Shown: positions 25,767 to 34,595 of the stretch, in pieces
Numbering within the stretch: position 1 is the stretch's first letter
Layout of the letters: each line of letters begins with the position of its first letter
DNA from: Streptomyces sp. NBC_00683
GTDB taxonomy: Bacteria; Actinomycetota; Actinomycetes; Streptomycetales; Streptomycetaceae
Assembly: GCF_036226745.1 (NCBI RefSeq)
Contig: NZ_CP109013.1
Span: 4,588,001 to 4,652,000, forward strand
Direction of reading: 5' to 3'
Length of the DNA stretch: 64,000 nucleotides
Notes under the pieces: model-generated
Told to the model about the DNA's origin: nothing
The model's input: the letters and a program-made list of their open reading frames with translations, nothing else
Databases searched by the model: none
Program-made: the position numbers and the translations under genes

Positions 25767-26955
25767 TCTCTACGAGCGTGCACAGGCGCTCGACGCCGCC
25801 GACGAGCTGGCCGGCCGACGCGAGCTGTTCAGCCTCGACGACACCGTCTACCTCGACGGGAACTCGCTGGGCGCGCTGCCCAGCCACGTCCCCGCACGCA
25901 TGCAGGACGTCATCACCCGGGAGTGGGGCGCCCTGCGCATCCGCTCCTGGGACGAGAGCGGCTGGTGGACCGCACCCGAGCGGATCGGCGACCGGATCGC
26001 CCCGCTGGTCGGGGCCGCCGCCGGGCAGATCGTGGTCGGCGACTCCACCAGCGTGAACGTCTTCAAGGCGGTGGTCGCCGCGAGCCGTCTGGCCGCCGAC
26101 GGCCGCGACGAGATCCTGGTCGACGCCACGACGTTCCCCACGGACGGGTACATCGCCGAGTCCGCGGCCCGGATGACGGGCCACCGCATCGTCCCGGTCG
26201 TCCCGGCCGACGTGCCGGCCGCACTCGGCCCCCGTACGGCGGTCGTCCTGCTCAATCACGTCGACTACCGCACGGGCAGGCTGCACGACCTGCCGGGTCT
26301 CACCGACGCCGTCCACGCGGCGGGTGCCCTCGCGGTCTGGGACCTGTGCCACAGTGCGGGCGCCCTGCCGGTCGGCCTCGACGCCCACGGGGTGGACCTG
26401 GCCGTCGGCTGCACGTACAAGTACCTGAACGGCGGCCCCGGTTCGCCCGCCTACCTGTACGTCGCCGAACGCCACCAGGCGGCCTTCGACTCGCCCCTGC
26501 CCGGCTGGACCTCGCACGCCGACCCGTTCGGGATGACCCCCGAGTACACCCCGGCGGACGGTTCCGTACGGGGCCGGGTCGGCACCCCGGACATCCTCTC
26601 CATGCTGGCGCTCGAAGCGGCGCTGGACGTGTGGGAGGGCGTCACGGTCGAGGCCGTACGGGCCAAGTCCCTCGCCCTGACGGACTTCTTCCTGGAGTGC
26701 GTCGCCGCGTACGTCCCCGAGGGCCGGGTCGTCCCGGTCACCCCGGCCGGCCACGCGGAGCGCGGGAGCCAGGTCTCGCTGCGGTGCGAGAACGCGGACG
26801 ACACCGAGCCGGTGATGCGCGCGCTCATCGAGCGTGGCGTGATCGGCGACCTGCGCCGCCCGGACGTGCTGCGGTTCGGCTTCACCCCGCTGTACGTCGG
26901 CTTCGCGGACGCGGAACGCGCCGCGCGGATCCTGGCGGAGGTACTGGCCGCCTAG
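25759..26955 (+). CDS. kynU: Kynureninase
   Basis: This 398-residue PLP hydrolase cleaves kynurenine to anthranilate and alanine. It carries VYLDGNSLGALPSHV, RSWDESGWWTAPERIGDRIAPLVGA, VGDSTSVNVFKAVVAA and WDLCHSAGALPVGLDAHGVDLAVGCTYKYLNGG-type blocks, with the PLP lysine at about K221 (CTYKYLNGGPG). The GTPDILSMLALEAAL region near residue 275 is also conserved. The start ATG at 25759 lies inside the last codons of kynA. A terminator hairpin follows directly. Confidence 0.95.
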   Translation: MSDLYERAQALDAADELAGRRELFSLDDTVYLDGNSLGALPSHVPARMQDVITREWGALRIRSWDESGWWTAPERIGDRIAPLVGAAAGQIVVGDSTSVNVFKAVVAASRLAADGRDEILVDATTFPTDGYIAESAARMTGHRIVPVVPADVPAALGPRTAVVLLNHVDYRTGRLHDLPGLTDAVHAAGALAVWDLCHSAGALPVGLDAHGVDLAVGCTYKYLNGGPGSPAYLYVAERHQAAFDSPLPGWTSHADPFGMTPEYTPADGSVRGRVGTPDILSMLALEAALDVWEGVTVEAVRAKSLALTDFFLECVAAYVPEGRVVPVTPAGHAERGSQVSLRCENADDTEPVMRALIERGVIGDLRRPDVLRFGFTPLYVGFADAERAARILAEVLAA

Positions 26956-26966
26956 GCCTCCTGTCC

Positions 26967-27002
26967 CGGACGGGCCCGGTCCTCGATGACCGGGTCCGTC
27001 CG
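26967..27002 (+). terminator. Terminator after kynU
   Basis: CGGACGGGCCCGGTC at 26967-26981 pairs with 26988-27002 (one G-T pair) across a six-base loop. Confidence 0.8.
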
Positions 27003-27094
27003 GTCCTGCCGCCGGTCCGACGACGGCCCGCCGTACTGATACCGTCCCCGCAGGTCAGTCCAGTTGGGCATATGCGTAGGACGGTTGGAGCAGC

Positions 27095-27970
27095 ATGTCG
27101 GATTCTGCCGCGCGTGATCGTGACGCCGCCGAGACCGAGTCGGCGTTCGCGCATCCGGTGGTCGCCCCCGATCGGTCCGCGGCCTATGGCAGCCACCCCG
27201 ACCAGGTGATCGACTTCTTCGCTCCGCGCGACGGCCGGACCGGGGCGCCGCTCGTGGTCGTCCTGCACGGCGGGGCCTGGCGTGCCCCGTACGACCGGCA
27301 TCATGTGTCGCCGTTCGCGGACTTCCTGGCCCGGCGCGGGTTCGCCGTCGCCAGCGTCGAGTACCGGCGCGGCAGCGAGATCCCGCAGCAGGGCGGGGCC
27401 GGTCCGGTCGCGGGGCGCTGGCCCGAGACGTTCGACGACGTGGCCGCGGCGATGGACGCCCTGCCGGTGCTCGCCGCCCGGGAGCTGCCGCAGGCCGACA
27501 TACGGCGGACCGTGGTCACCGGGCACTCGGCGGGCGGACAGCTGGCCCTGTGGGCCGCCGCCCGGCACGTGCTTCCGCTCGGTTCGCCGTGGCGGCTGCC
27601 CGCGCCGCCGCCGCTGCGCGGAGTCGTCGCGCTGGCGCCGATCGGTGACTTCACGAGCGCCGTCGAGCTGGACGTCTGCTCCGGTGCCGTGCGGCAACTC
27701 CTAGGCAAGGAAGCGGACTTCGAGGAACGCAGGTTGCACGCCGATCCGGCCGAGCTGCTCCCGACCGGGATCGCGACGGCCGTCGTCCAGGGCGTCGACG
27801 ACCTCACCGTGCCGCAGGCGGTCGCGGAGGCGTTCGTGGACGCCGCGGCGAAGGCGGGGGAGATGGTCGGGCTGACGCTGCTGGACGCGGTGGGGCACTT
27901 TCCGCTGATCGACCCGTCGGCCGACGCGTGCGCGGTGGTGGCGGAGGAGATCGCCCAGCTGGCCTGGTAG
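27095..27970 (+). CDS. Alpha/beta hydrolase, probable kynurenine formamidase
   Basis: A 291-residue alpha/beta hydrolase of the hormone-sensitive-lipase-like group. It has the oxyanion-hole motif LHGGAWRAPY, the nucleophile elbow TGHSAGGQLALW (Ser about 145), an Asp in QGVDDLTVP and the His in DAVGHFPLIDP, giving a full catalytic triad. Bacteria with tryptophan dioxygenase and kynureninase need an enzyme to remove the formyl group from N-formylkynurenine. Arylformamidases of this fold exist, and this gene follows kynA-kynU in the same direction, so that role is likely though not proven. A general esterase is the alternative. It lies after the kynU terminator, so it probably has its own promoter. 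Confidence 0.75.
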   Translation: MSDSAARDRDAAETESAFAHPVVAPDRSAAYGSHPDQVIDFFAPRDGRTGAPLVVVLHGGAWRAPYDRHHVSPFADFLARRGFAVASVEYRRGSEIPQQGGAGPVAGRWPETFDDVAAAMDALPVLAARELPQADIRRTVVTGHSAGGQLALWAAARHVLPLGSPWRLPAPPPLRGVVALAPIGDFTSAVELDVCSGAVRQLLGKEADFEERRLHADPAELLPTGIATAVVQGVDDLTVPQAVAEAFVDAAAKAGEMVGLTLLDAVGHFPLIDPSADACAVVAEEIAQLAW

Positions 27971-28044
27971 TACTTGCGACGGACGGCCCAGGATCCGCAT
28001 CACTGCTGACGACCCCGGCCGCGGTGGCGCCTACCTTGGGGAGC

Positions 28045-29361
28045 GTGACCGAGACGAAGACCAGAAGCCCCGAGCTCCGGCTGGCCGCAGGGGCGATAGA
28101 CGGCCTGCGGCAGGACCTCTTCCACAACGTTTTCGACTACCGTCCGCTGGACCCCCTGGGCACCGGCGGTCCGGTGGTCAAGAGGCTGCCCAGGGCGATC
28201 CGGAAGCGGGCGGTCTGGACGCCGCACGCGGTGGTCGGCGTGGTCGCGCTGATCTCGCTGCTGGCCGGAGTGTTCGAGGCGAACACCTACTCGGTGTTCG
28301 GGATAGCGACGCTCATCGCCGGTGTGGTGCCGTCCGCCGCCCTGCTGATGACGCTGGTCCGCCCCGTTCTCGCGTTCTGGGTGTCGCTCGCGACCACGCC
28401 GCTGGTGGCCGTCGCGGGCCACGGGGACTGGCCGTGGGGGCCGAACGCCTTCGCCTGCCACCTGGGTGTGCTGATCGTCGTCGCGGCGAGGACCCGGCCG
28501 CGTACGGCCGCGTGGATGTGGCTGATCACCCTGGTCGCCGGGTCCTTCCTGGAGAACTTCGGAAGCGGTTACTCCCCCACCACCGGGCCCATGGCCGTCG
28601 CCTCCGCCTTCGCCCTGCTCCTGGTCACCGTCGTGCAGGTACGCCGTGACGCCGAGCGCGAGGTGACCGTGCAGCGCACCGTCACCGCCGTCGAGCGCGA
28701 CCGGCGCACGCTTCTGGAGGAGCGCACCACCATCGCCCGTGAGCTGCACGACGTCGTCGCCCACCACATGTCCGTCGTCGCGATCCAGGCCGAGGCCGCC
28801 CCCTACCGTGTGGAGAACCCGCCGCCCGAGCTGGAGCAGGCCTTCGTCACGATCCGGGAGAACGCGGTCGCCGCGCTCACCGAGTTGCGCCGCGTCCTCG
28901 GTGTCGTACGGGCCGACGACTACGAGGCACCCGACGCCCCGCAGCCCACCCTGGCCGAGACCGACCGGCTGCTGGCCAATGTGCGGGAAGCGGGCCTGGA
29001 GACGGAGAAGACGGTCACCGGCGCGGTGCGCGAGCTTCCGCCGGGCGTCGAACTGTCGGCGTACCGGATCATCCAGGAGGCCCTGAGCAACACCCTCCGC
29101 CACGCTCCCGGCGCCACGGCCAAGGTGGAGATCGGGTACGTGCTCGGCGGGCTGGGGCTGCGGGTCGTCAACGGGCCCGCGACGGGGCTGGTCAAGCCGT
29201 CGCCCGGCGCCGGGCACGGGATCACGGGGATGCGGGAGCGGGTCGCGATGCTGAACGGTGAGATGACGGCCGGGGCCACGGGGGACGGCGGTTACGAGGT
29301 TGCCGTGTTCCTGCCCGTGGCGGCCGAGCGGACAGGTGCGGGGGAGGGTGGGGACGCGTGA
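28045..29361 (+). CDS. Sensor histidine kinase, NarL-type (HisKA_3)
   Basis: A 438-residue membrane kinase. A cytoplasmic N-terminus of about 60 residues is followed by four to six hydrophobic segments (about 60-198) without a large external domain, so it may sense a membrane or intracellular cue. A coiled stretch leads to the HisKA_3 dimerisation domain with the phospho-acceptor His235 in TTIARELHDVVAHHMSVV. The ATPase domain has SAYRIIQEALSNTLRHA (N box) and GAGHGITGMRERV (G box). GTG at 28045 is supported by TACCTT seven bases upstream and GGGGAG. The stop overlaps the response-regulator start (GTGA), forming a classic two-component pair. Confidence 0.92.
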   Translation: MTETKTRSPELRLAAGAIDGLRQDLFHNVFDYRPLDPLGTGGPVVKRLPRAIRKRAVWTPHAVVGVVALISLLAGVFEANTYSVFGIATLIAGVVPSAALLMTLVRPVLAFWVSLATTPLVAVAGHGDWPWGPNAFACHLGVLIVVAARTRPRTAAWMWLITLVAGSFLENFGSGYSPTTGPMAVASAFALLLVTVVQVRRDAEREVTVQRTVTAVERDRRTLLEERTTIARELHDVVAHHMSVVAIQAEAAPYRVENPPPELEQAFVTIRENAVAALTELRRVLGVVRADDYEAPDAPQPTLAETDRLLANVREAGLETEKTVTGAVRELPPGVELSAYRIIQEALSNTLRHAPGATAKVEIGYVLGGLGLRVVNGPATGLVKPSPGAGHGITGMRERVAMLNGEMTAGATGDGGYEVAVFLPVAAERTGAGEGGDA

Positions 29362-30026
29362 ACGACTCCACCATCCGGGTGCTGATCGTCGACGACCAGA
29401 TGATGGTCCGCGAGGGTTTCTCCGTGCTGCTCAACGCGATGCCCGGCATCGAGGTCGTCGGCGAGGCCGTCGACGGCCGGCAGGCCGTCTCGCAGGTCGC
29501 GGCCCTGCGCCCCGACGTGGTGCTGATGGACATCCGGATGCCGGAGCTGAACGGCATCGAGGCCACCCGCGAGATCGTCGCCGCCGACGCGGACGCCAAG
29601 GTGCTCGTCCTGACCACGTTCGACCTGGACGAGTACGTGTACCAGGCGCTGCGCGCAGGAGCCTCGGGCTTCCTGCTCAAGGACGCCTCCGCCCGCCAGC
29701 TCGCCGACGGGGTACGGGTGGTGGCGTCGGGCGAGGCGCTGCTCGCGCCGACCGTGACCAGGCGGCTGATCAAGGAGTTCTCGAAGCTCGCCGAAGCACC
29801 CCGGCCGCCCGCCATGGCCAGGATCGGTGACCTCACCGAGCGCGAGACGGAGGTGCTCGTGCTGATCGCCCAGGGGCTGTCGAATCTGGAGATCGCCTCG
29901 CACCTGGTGGTCGCCGAGTCCACGATCAAGACGCATGTCAGCCGCATCCTGGTGAAGCTGGGGCTCAGGGACAGGACCCAGGCGGCCGTGTTCGCGTACG
30001 AGGCGCGGCTGGTCACACCCGGATAG
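29358..30026 (+). CDS. Response regulator, NarL/LuxR family
   Basis: A 222-residue response regulator paired with the preceding kinase. The receiver domain has the acidic pair D12-D13, phospho-acceptor Asp58 in VVLMDIRMPELNGIEA, Thr in VLTTFDLDEYVYQAL and Lys108 in SGFLLKDA. The C-terminal LuxR helix-turn-helix is LTERETEVLVLIAQGLSNLE followed by VAESTIKTHVSRILVKLGLRDR. GTG start inside the kinase stop codon. Target genes are not evident. The P450 gene starts 11 bases downstream, but a promoter-like TAGCGT covers this gene's stop codon, so the P450 may be read separately. Confidence 0.93.
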   Translation: MNDSTIRVLIVDDQMMVREGFSVLLNAMPGIEVVGEAVDGRQAVSQVAALRPDVVLMDIRMPELNGIEATREIVAADADAKVLVLTTFDLDEYVYQALRAGASGFLLKDASARQLADGVRVVASGEALLAPTVTRRLIKEFSKLAEAPRPPAMARIGDLTERETEVLVLIAQGLSNLEIASHLVVAESTIKTHVSRILVKLGLRDRTQAAVFAYEARLVTPG

Positions 30027-30036
30027 CGTCGGGCTC

Positions 30037-31242
30037 ATGCATGTGTCCTTCGACCCCTGGTCGCCGGCGTTCGTCGCCGATCCGTACCCCGCCTACGCCG
30101 CGCTGCGCGCCACCGGCCGGGCGCACTACTTCGAGCCGACCCGGCAGTGGCTGATCCCGCACTACTCCGATGTGTCGGGGCTGCTGCGCGACCGGCGCCT
30201 CGGCCGGACGTATCTGCACCGCTTCACCCACGACGAGTTCGGCCTCGAAGCCCCGCCCGCCGCCCACGAGCCCTTCCACACGCTCAACGGGCAGGGGATC
30301 CTCGATCTGGAGGCCCCCGACCACACCCGGATCAGACGGCTGGTCGCCAAGGCCTTCACGCCCCGCACGGTCGAGATGCTCGCCCCGGCCGTGGAGCGGC
30401 TGGCCGCCGGGCTCGTCGAGGACTTTGCCGCAGCGGGCGGCGGCGATCTGCTCACCGCGGTCGCCGAGCCGCTGCCCGTGGCGGTCATCGCCGAGATGCT
30501 CGGCATCCCGGAGTCCGACCGGGGGCTGCTGCGTCCCTGGTCTTCGGCGATCTGCGGGATGTTCGAGCTGAACCCGCCGGAGGAGAGGGCACGGGCCGCC
30601 GTGCAGGCGTCGGTCGAGTTCTCCGCGTATCTGCGGGGGCTGATCGAGGAGCGGCGCGGGGACCCCGGCACGGATCTGATCACCGCGCTCATCACCGCCC
30701 ACGACGAGGAGGAGCGGCTGACCGAGCAGGAGATCATCTCCACCTGTGTGCTGCTGCTCAACGCGGGCCACGAGGCGACGGTCAACGCCACCGCGAACGG
30801 CTGGTGGACGCTTTTCCAGCACCCCGAGAAGCTGGCCTCCCTGCGCGGCGACCACAGTCTGCTGCCGACCGCGGTGGAGGAACTGCTGCGGTACGACACC
30901 CCGGTGCCCATGTTCGCCCGCTGGGTCCTGGACGACATCGAGATCGACGGCACCGTCATCCCGCGCGGCTCGCAGGTCGCGCTGCTCTTCGGCTCGGCGA
31001 ACAGGGACCCGGAGCGCTTCGCCGAGGCCGGGACGCTGGATCTGTCCCGTGAGGACAACCCGCACATCGCGTTCGGGGCGGGCATCCACTACTGCCTGGG
31101 CGCACCGCTGGCCCGCCTCGAACTGGCGGCTTCGTTCGGTGAGTTGCTGCGCAGGGCACCCGCAATGCGGCTGTCGGCGGAACCGGAGTGGAAGCCGGGG
31201 TACGTGATCCGGGGGCTCCGGGAGCTACGGGTGGAGATCTGA
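30037..31242 (+). CDS. Cytochrome P450 (CYP107-like)
   Basis: A 401-residue bacterial class I P450 monooxygenase. The I-helix reads LLLNAGHEATVNATANGWW, with Ala and Thr where many have ET/DT. The K-helix ExxR is in VEELLRYDTP. The heme-thiolate loop is FGAGIHYCLGAPLARLE. DHTRIRRLVAKAFTPR matches the C-helix region. Streptomyces CYP107 members act in secondary metabolism or drug oxidation; the substrate here cannot be read. No ferredoxin gene is adjacent. The ATG has TAGCGT (30024-30029) seven bases upstream, overlapping the stop codon of the response regulator, so a leaderless promoter inside the preceding gene is likely. Confidence 0.92.
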   Translation: MHVSFDPWSPAFVADPYPAYAALRATGRAHYFEPTRQWLIPHYSDVSGLLRDRRLGRTYLHRFTHDEFGLEAPPAAHEPFHTLNGQGILDLEAPDHTRIRRLVAKAFTPRTVEMLAPAVERLAAGLVEDFAAAGGGDLLTAVAEPLPVAVIAEMLGIPESDRGLLRPWSSAICGMFELNPPEERARAAVQASVEFSAYLRGLIEERRGDPGTDLITALITAHDEEERLTEQEIISTCVLLLNAGHEATVNATANGWWTLFQHPEKLASLRGDHSLLPTAVEELLRYDTPVPMFARWVLDDIEIDGTVIPRGSQVALLFGSANRDPERFAEAGTLDLSREDNPHIAFGAGIHYCLGAPLARLELAASFGELLRRAPAMRLSAEPEWKPGYVIRGLRELRVEI

Positions 31243-31245
31243 GGA

Positions 31246-31269
31246 GGGGGCCCGGAGTGCCGGGCCCCC
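31246..31269. terminator. Bidirectional terminator between P450 and ABC permease genes
   Basis: GGGGGCCCGG, loop AGTG, CCGGGCCCCC: a perfect 10-base stem between convergent genes. Confidence 0.85.
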
Positions 31270-31275
31270 GTTCCG

Positions 31276-32937
31276 CTACTTCGTCTCCAGGTCCCGTCGG
31301 CGGAAGCCCTCCAGGCCCAGCCACAGGAGGGCGGCCGCGATCAGGGTGAGCACCGCCATCGGCGTCCAGCTCATCTCCGCGGCAGGCAGCTGGGGTACGT
31401 GCCCGAAGGGCGACACGTTGTTCATCCAGTGCGGGAACCGCAGCAGTTTGCCCAGGTAGCCGACGACGAACGCGTACACCGGTACGGCCCACGCCGCGGA
31501 GGCCGCCCGGGGCAGCCAGCCGAAGAGGACGGCCGCGACTCCGACGGTGACCCAGAGCGCCGGTGCGTACGCCAGCGAGGCTCCCACCAGCTTCGGGAAC
31601 AGCCCGGTGTCCCCGGCCGACGCCGCCCCCGCGGCACCGATGCCGAGCCCGGCGAGGAGCAGCAGGAGCGTGCCGCCGGCCAGTGCGACGGCGAGGTGGC
31701 TGCCCGCCCAGCGGGTGCGGGACAGGCCGGTCGCGAGGAGGGGCTCCACCCGGCCCGCGTTCTCCTCGGACCTCGGCCGCAGGGCGGCCATCACCACGTA
31801 CACGGCGGTGACGACGGCGAGGACCACCATGACCATCGACGCGAACGACTCGGCCATGGTCGTGCCGCCGACGTCCTCCAGCGCCTCGTGGAGCTGGTCG
31901 ATGTTCTTCAGCATGTCGTCCGCGCTGCCGAGGATCGACCCGTACATGGCGCCCATCAGGAACACGCCGGCGCCGAAGCCGGCCAGCACGGAACGGTGCA
32001 GCCGCAGGGCGAAGCCCAGCGGCCGGGTCAGGAACGGGGACGCGACCGGGCTGCCGAGCCGTGCGGCACGCAGTCCGGCTCCCACGTCCCGCCGCGTGGA
32101 CAGGACGAATCCCGCGCCCGCCGACAGCACGGCCAGTGCGAGGCAGAGCAGCAGCGGCCACCAGCGGTCGTCCACGTAGACGTAGGTGCGCTGCACCCAG
32201 CCGATCGGGGACAGCCAGGACAGTGCGTCGCTGCCGCCCGAGTCGCCGGCGGCCCGCAGGACGTAGGCGAGGCCGATGGCGGCCATGGCCATGCCGGAGG
32301 CGCCCCGGGTGTGCGCGGTGATCTGTGCGGTGACCGCCGCGACGGAGGCGAAGACGATGCCCACGGCCGCGTGGGCGAACCCGTAGAGCAGCGAGCCGCC
32401 GCCGTCGATGGAGCTGATGCCCATCGTGCCGAGGCCGAGGGCCAGCAGAGTGGCGAGTGCGAGATTGGCGAGCACCGCGACGGACAGGGCGGCGGCCAGG
32501 TGAGCATGCCGGCCGACGACGGTGGAGCGGACCAGCTCGGCCCGGTTCGTCTCCTCCTCGTCGCGGGTGTGCCGGGTGACGATCAGGATGCTCATGAGGC
32601 CGACCAGGACGGCCGTGAAGCCGAGCATCTGGTGGCCCAGCATCGAGCCGAAGGTGTAGTCGTCGAGGTAGTGCCCGGGCCCTGTCATGGCGAGCCCGGC
32701 GGGGCTCTCCATGGTGGTGACGACGGAGGCGCGGTCGGCCGGATCGGCGTACAGCGTCTTGTACTTGTCCGCAGTCGAGGCAGTTCCGATGAACAGGGCG
32801 AGGATCCACACGGGGAGCCGGACGCGGTCCCTGCGCAGGTTGAACCGGATCAGGGTGCGGGTTCCGGCGAGGGTGCCGCCACCGCCCGCGAGGGACCGGT
32901 CGGCCGCGGGTGCCCGGGTCGTGGTCGTGGCGGTCAT
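31276..32937 (-). CDS. ABC-2 type exporter permease
   Basis: A 553-residue membrane protein with about 12 hydrophobic segments in two similar halves, an arrangement seen in the actinobacterial exporters linked to antibiotic or tetronasin-type resistance. The first half opens [21 protein letters not shown]; the second contains [21 protein letters not shown]. Large external loops hold Asp/Ala-rich segments. The ATG overlaps the stop of the ATPase gene by four bases. The pair would export an unknown hydrophobic compound and is probably repressed by the divergent MarR/GbsR-type gene. Confidence 0.85.
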   Translation of the reverse strand: MTATTTTRAPAADRSLAGGGGTLAGTRTLIRFNLRRDRVRLPVWILALFIGTASTADKYKTLYADPADRASVVTTMESPAGLAMTGPGHYLDDYTFGSMLGHQMLGFTAVLVGLMSILIVTRHTRDEEETNRAELVRSTVVGRHAHLAAALSVAVLANLALATLLALGLGTMGISSIDGGGSLLYGFAHAAVGIVFASVAAVTAQITAHTRGASGMAMAAIGLAYVLRAAGDSGGSDALSWLSPIGWVQRTYVYVDDRWWPLLLCLALAVLSAGAGFVLSTRRDVGAGLRAARLGSPVASPFLTRPLGFALRLHRSVLAGFGAGVFLMGAMYGSILGSADDMLKNIDQLHEALEDVGGTTMAESFASMVMVVLAVVTAVYVVMAALRPRSEENAGRVEPLLATGLSRTRWAGSHLAVALAGGTLLLLLAGLGIGAAGAASAGDTGLFPKLVGASLAYAPALWVTVGVAAVLFGWLPRAASAAWAVPVYAFVVGYLGKLLRFPHWMNNVSPFGHVPQLPAAEMSWTPMAVLTLIAAALLWLGLEGFRRRDLETK

Positions 32938-33872
32938 CGGCCGTCTCCGTGCGGGTGGCCGCCCACGGAGAGCTCGTCGCCGTAGTGGCGCAGCATGAGC
33001 TCCTCCAGGGTCGGCGGGTGACTGGTCAGGCTGCGGACGCCGAACTCGGCGAGCTGGCGGACCGTGTCGTCGAGGTGGCCGCCGTCCACGTCGAACCGCA
33101 CCCGGCCGGCGCCCTCGGTGCCTTCGGTGACGACCTGCACCCCGTGCACGCCGGGCAGTCCGTCGAGCCCGGTGGCCGGGCGGGCCGTCTCCGCCTCGAT
33201 CGTCGTACGCGTCAGATGACGCATCTCGCTCAGCGACCCGGACTGCACGATCCGGCCGAGCCGGATGATGCTGACGCGGTCGGCCAGCTTCTCGACCTGG
33301 GCCAGGATGTGGCTGGAGAGCAGCACCGTCTTCCCCGCGGTCCTCGCCTGAAGGATCACGTCCTGGAAGACGACCTCCATCAGGGGGTCGAGTCCGGCGG
33401 TCGGTTCGTCGAGCAGCAGCAGCTCCGCGTCGGATGCGAGCGCGGCGACGATCGCGACCTTCTGCCGGTTGCCCTTGGAGTAGGCCCGGCCCTTCTTCGT
33501 CGGGTCGAGGTCGAAGCGCTCGATGAGCTCGGCACGGCGCTTCGGGTTGCTCGCCCCGCGCAGCCGCGAGAGCAGGTCGATGGCCTCGCCGCCGGTGAGG
33601 TTGGGCCACAGCTCGACGTCGCCGGGCACATAGGCCAGGCGCCGGTGCAGCTCGACGGCGTCGTTCCACGGGTCCTTGCCCAGCAGCTGTGCCGCGCCCG
33701 AGTCGGCGCGCAGGAGCCCCAGCAGGACCCGGATGGTGGTGGACTTTCCGGCGCCGTTGGGCCCGAGGAAGCCATGGACCTCGCCCGTTTCGACGTCCAG
33801 GTCGAGGCCGTCCAGTGCGTGTGTCCGGCCGAACGACTTGTGCAGTCCGGCGACGGTGATTGCCTTCGTCAT
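32934..33872 (-). CDS. ABC transporter ATP-binding protein (drug exporter type)
   Basis: A 312-residue ATPase with Walker [12 protein letters not shown]-loop near [14 protein letters not shown], signature [16 protein letters not shown] (SKGNRQK instead of LSGGQ, as in other actinobacterial multidrug exporters), Walker [15 protein letters not shown] and the switch His in [12 protein letters not shown]. The last 90 residues are the usual extra domain of this exporter group. It powers the permease encoded next. The 5' side shares a 92-base divergent promoter region with the MarR/GbsR gene, containing the TTCACAA-AG-TTGTGAA dyad just 20 bases upstream of this start. Confidence 0.92.
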   Translation of the reverse strand: MTKAITVAGLHKSFGRTHALDGLDLDVETGEVHGFLGPNGAGKSTTIRVLLGLLRADSGAAQLLGKDPWNDAVELHRRLAYVPGDVELWPNLTGGEAIDLLSRLRGASNPKRRAELIERFDLDPTKKGRAYSKGNRQKVAIVAALASDAELLLLDEPTAGLDPLMEVVFQDVILQARTAGKTVLLSSHILAQVEKLADRVSIIRLGRIVQSGSLSEMRHLTRTTIEAETARPATGLDGLPGVHGVQVVTEGTEGAGRVRFDVDGGHLDDTVRQLAEFGVRSLTSHPPTLEELMLRHYGDELSVGGHPHGDGR

Positions 33873-33892
33873 GATTTTGAACGTACGCTAGA

Positions 33893-33908
33893 TTCACAAA
33901 GTTGTGAA
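33893..33908. promoter_or_regulatory. Operator of the ABC exporter / MarR-type divergent pair
   Basis: A perfect 7-base inverted repeat, TTCACAA-AG-TTGTGAA, lies between the divergent start codons in an AT-rich patch. It is the likely binding site of the adjacent regulator, controlling both directions. Confidence 0.72.
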
Positions 33909-33964
33909 GTTAAGGAAGCGTATAAAGTTGGTCCCATGATCGGGGCAGGGGAGGCGACAGAGCG

Positions 33965-34465
33965 ATGACCAGCCGGGCAGGGGAAGGCGCCGAGCGCGAC
34001 GAGGAGGCGGTGTCGCGGTTCGTCGAGCGCTTCGCGGCCGAGATGACGGAGGCGGGTATGCAGCGGATGGCCTCACGGGTCTTCGCGGCGCTCCTCGCGG
34101 ACGACGACGCCTCCATGACCTCGGCCGAGCTCGGCGAGCAGCTGCAGATCAGTCCGGCCGCGGTCTCGGGGGCGATCAACTACCTCACCCAGGTCAGCAT
34201 GGTCGGCCGGGAGCGCGACCCGGGATCGCGCCGCGACCGCTACCGGCTGCACAACGAGATCTGGTACGCCACCTTCGCGAGCCGTGACCAGGTGCTGACG
34301 CGCTGGGAGCGCACCCTCAGGGACGGTGCGCGCTCCCTGGGCGAGGACACACCGGCCGGTGCGCGGATCGCCGAGACCGCGGAGTTCTTCGAGTTCCTGC
34401 AGACGGAGCTGGTCGGCGTGATGGACCGGTGGCGCGAGAGCCGAGGGGCGGCGGGCGGGAACTGA
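33965..34465 (+). CDS. MarR/GbsR-type winged helix-turn-helix regulator
   Basis: A 166-residue regulator. GMQRMASRVFAALLADDDASMTSAELGEQLQ leads into the recognition helix ISPAAVSGAINYLTQVSMV and a wing, ERDPGSRRDRYRLHNE. The start helix FVERFAAEMTEAG and C-terminal helices are the dimer interface of the GbsR/MarR-like group. In Streptomyces this type commonly represses a neighbouring ABC exporter. Here the exporter is divergent and a dyad lies between, so autoregulated efflux control is expected. ATG at 33965 with an upstream GGGGAGGCGACAG ribosome site. Confidence 0.88.
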   Translation: MTSRAGEGAERDEEAVSRFVERFAAEMTEAGMQRMASRVFAALLADDDASMTSAELGEQLQISPAAVSGAINYLTQVSMVGRERDPGSRRDRYRLHNEIWYATFASRDQVLTRWERTLRDGARSLGEDTPAGARIAETAEFFEFLQTELVGVMDRWRESRGAAGGN

Positions 34466-34595
34466 TCCCGGGAACGGTCCCGGGCGGTCGGCGGGCGCCC
34501 GCACGGGTGACACCCACGCGGGTTCGCGGGCTCAGCGAGCCACCGGACCGGTGGGGCCGCCGGATCGCTGTCCGGCAGCCCCTGTGCCGGTCACG

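Noticed and set aside
31276..33897. Single 873-codon fusion of ABC ATPase and permease on the reverse strand
   Set aside because: The permease frame is open into the ATPase region only by chance. The ATPase motifs lie in a different frame with its own start and an ATGA overlap, so these are two genes.
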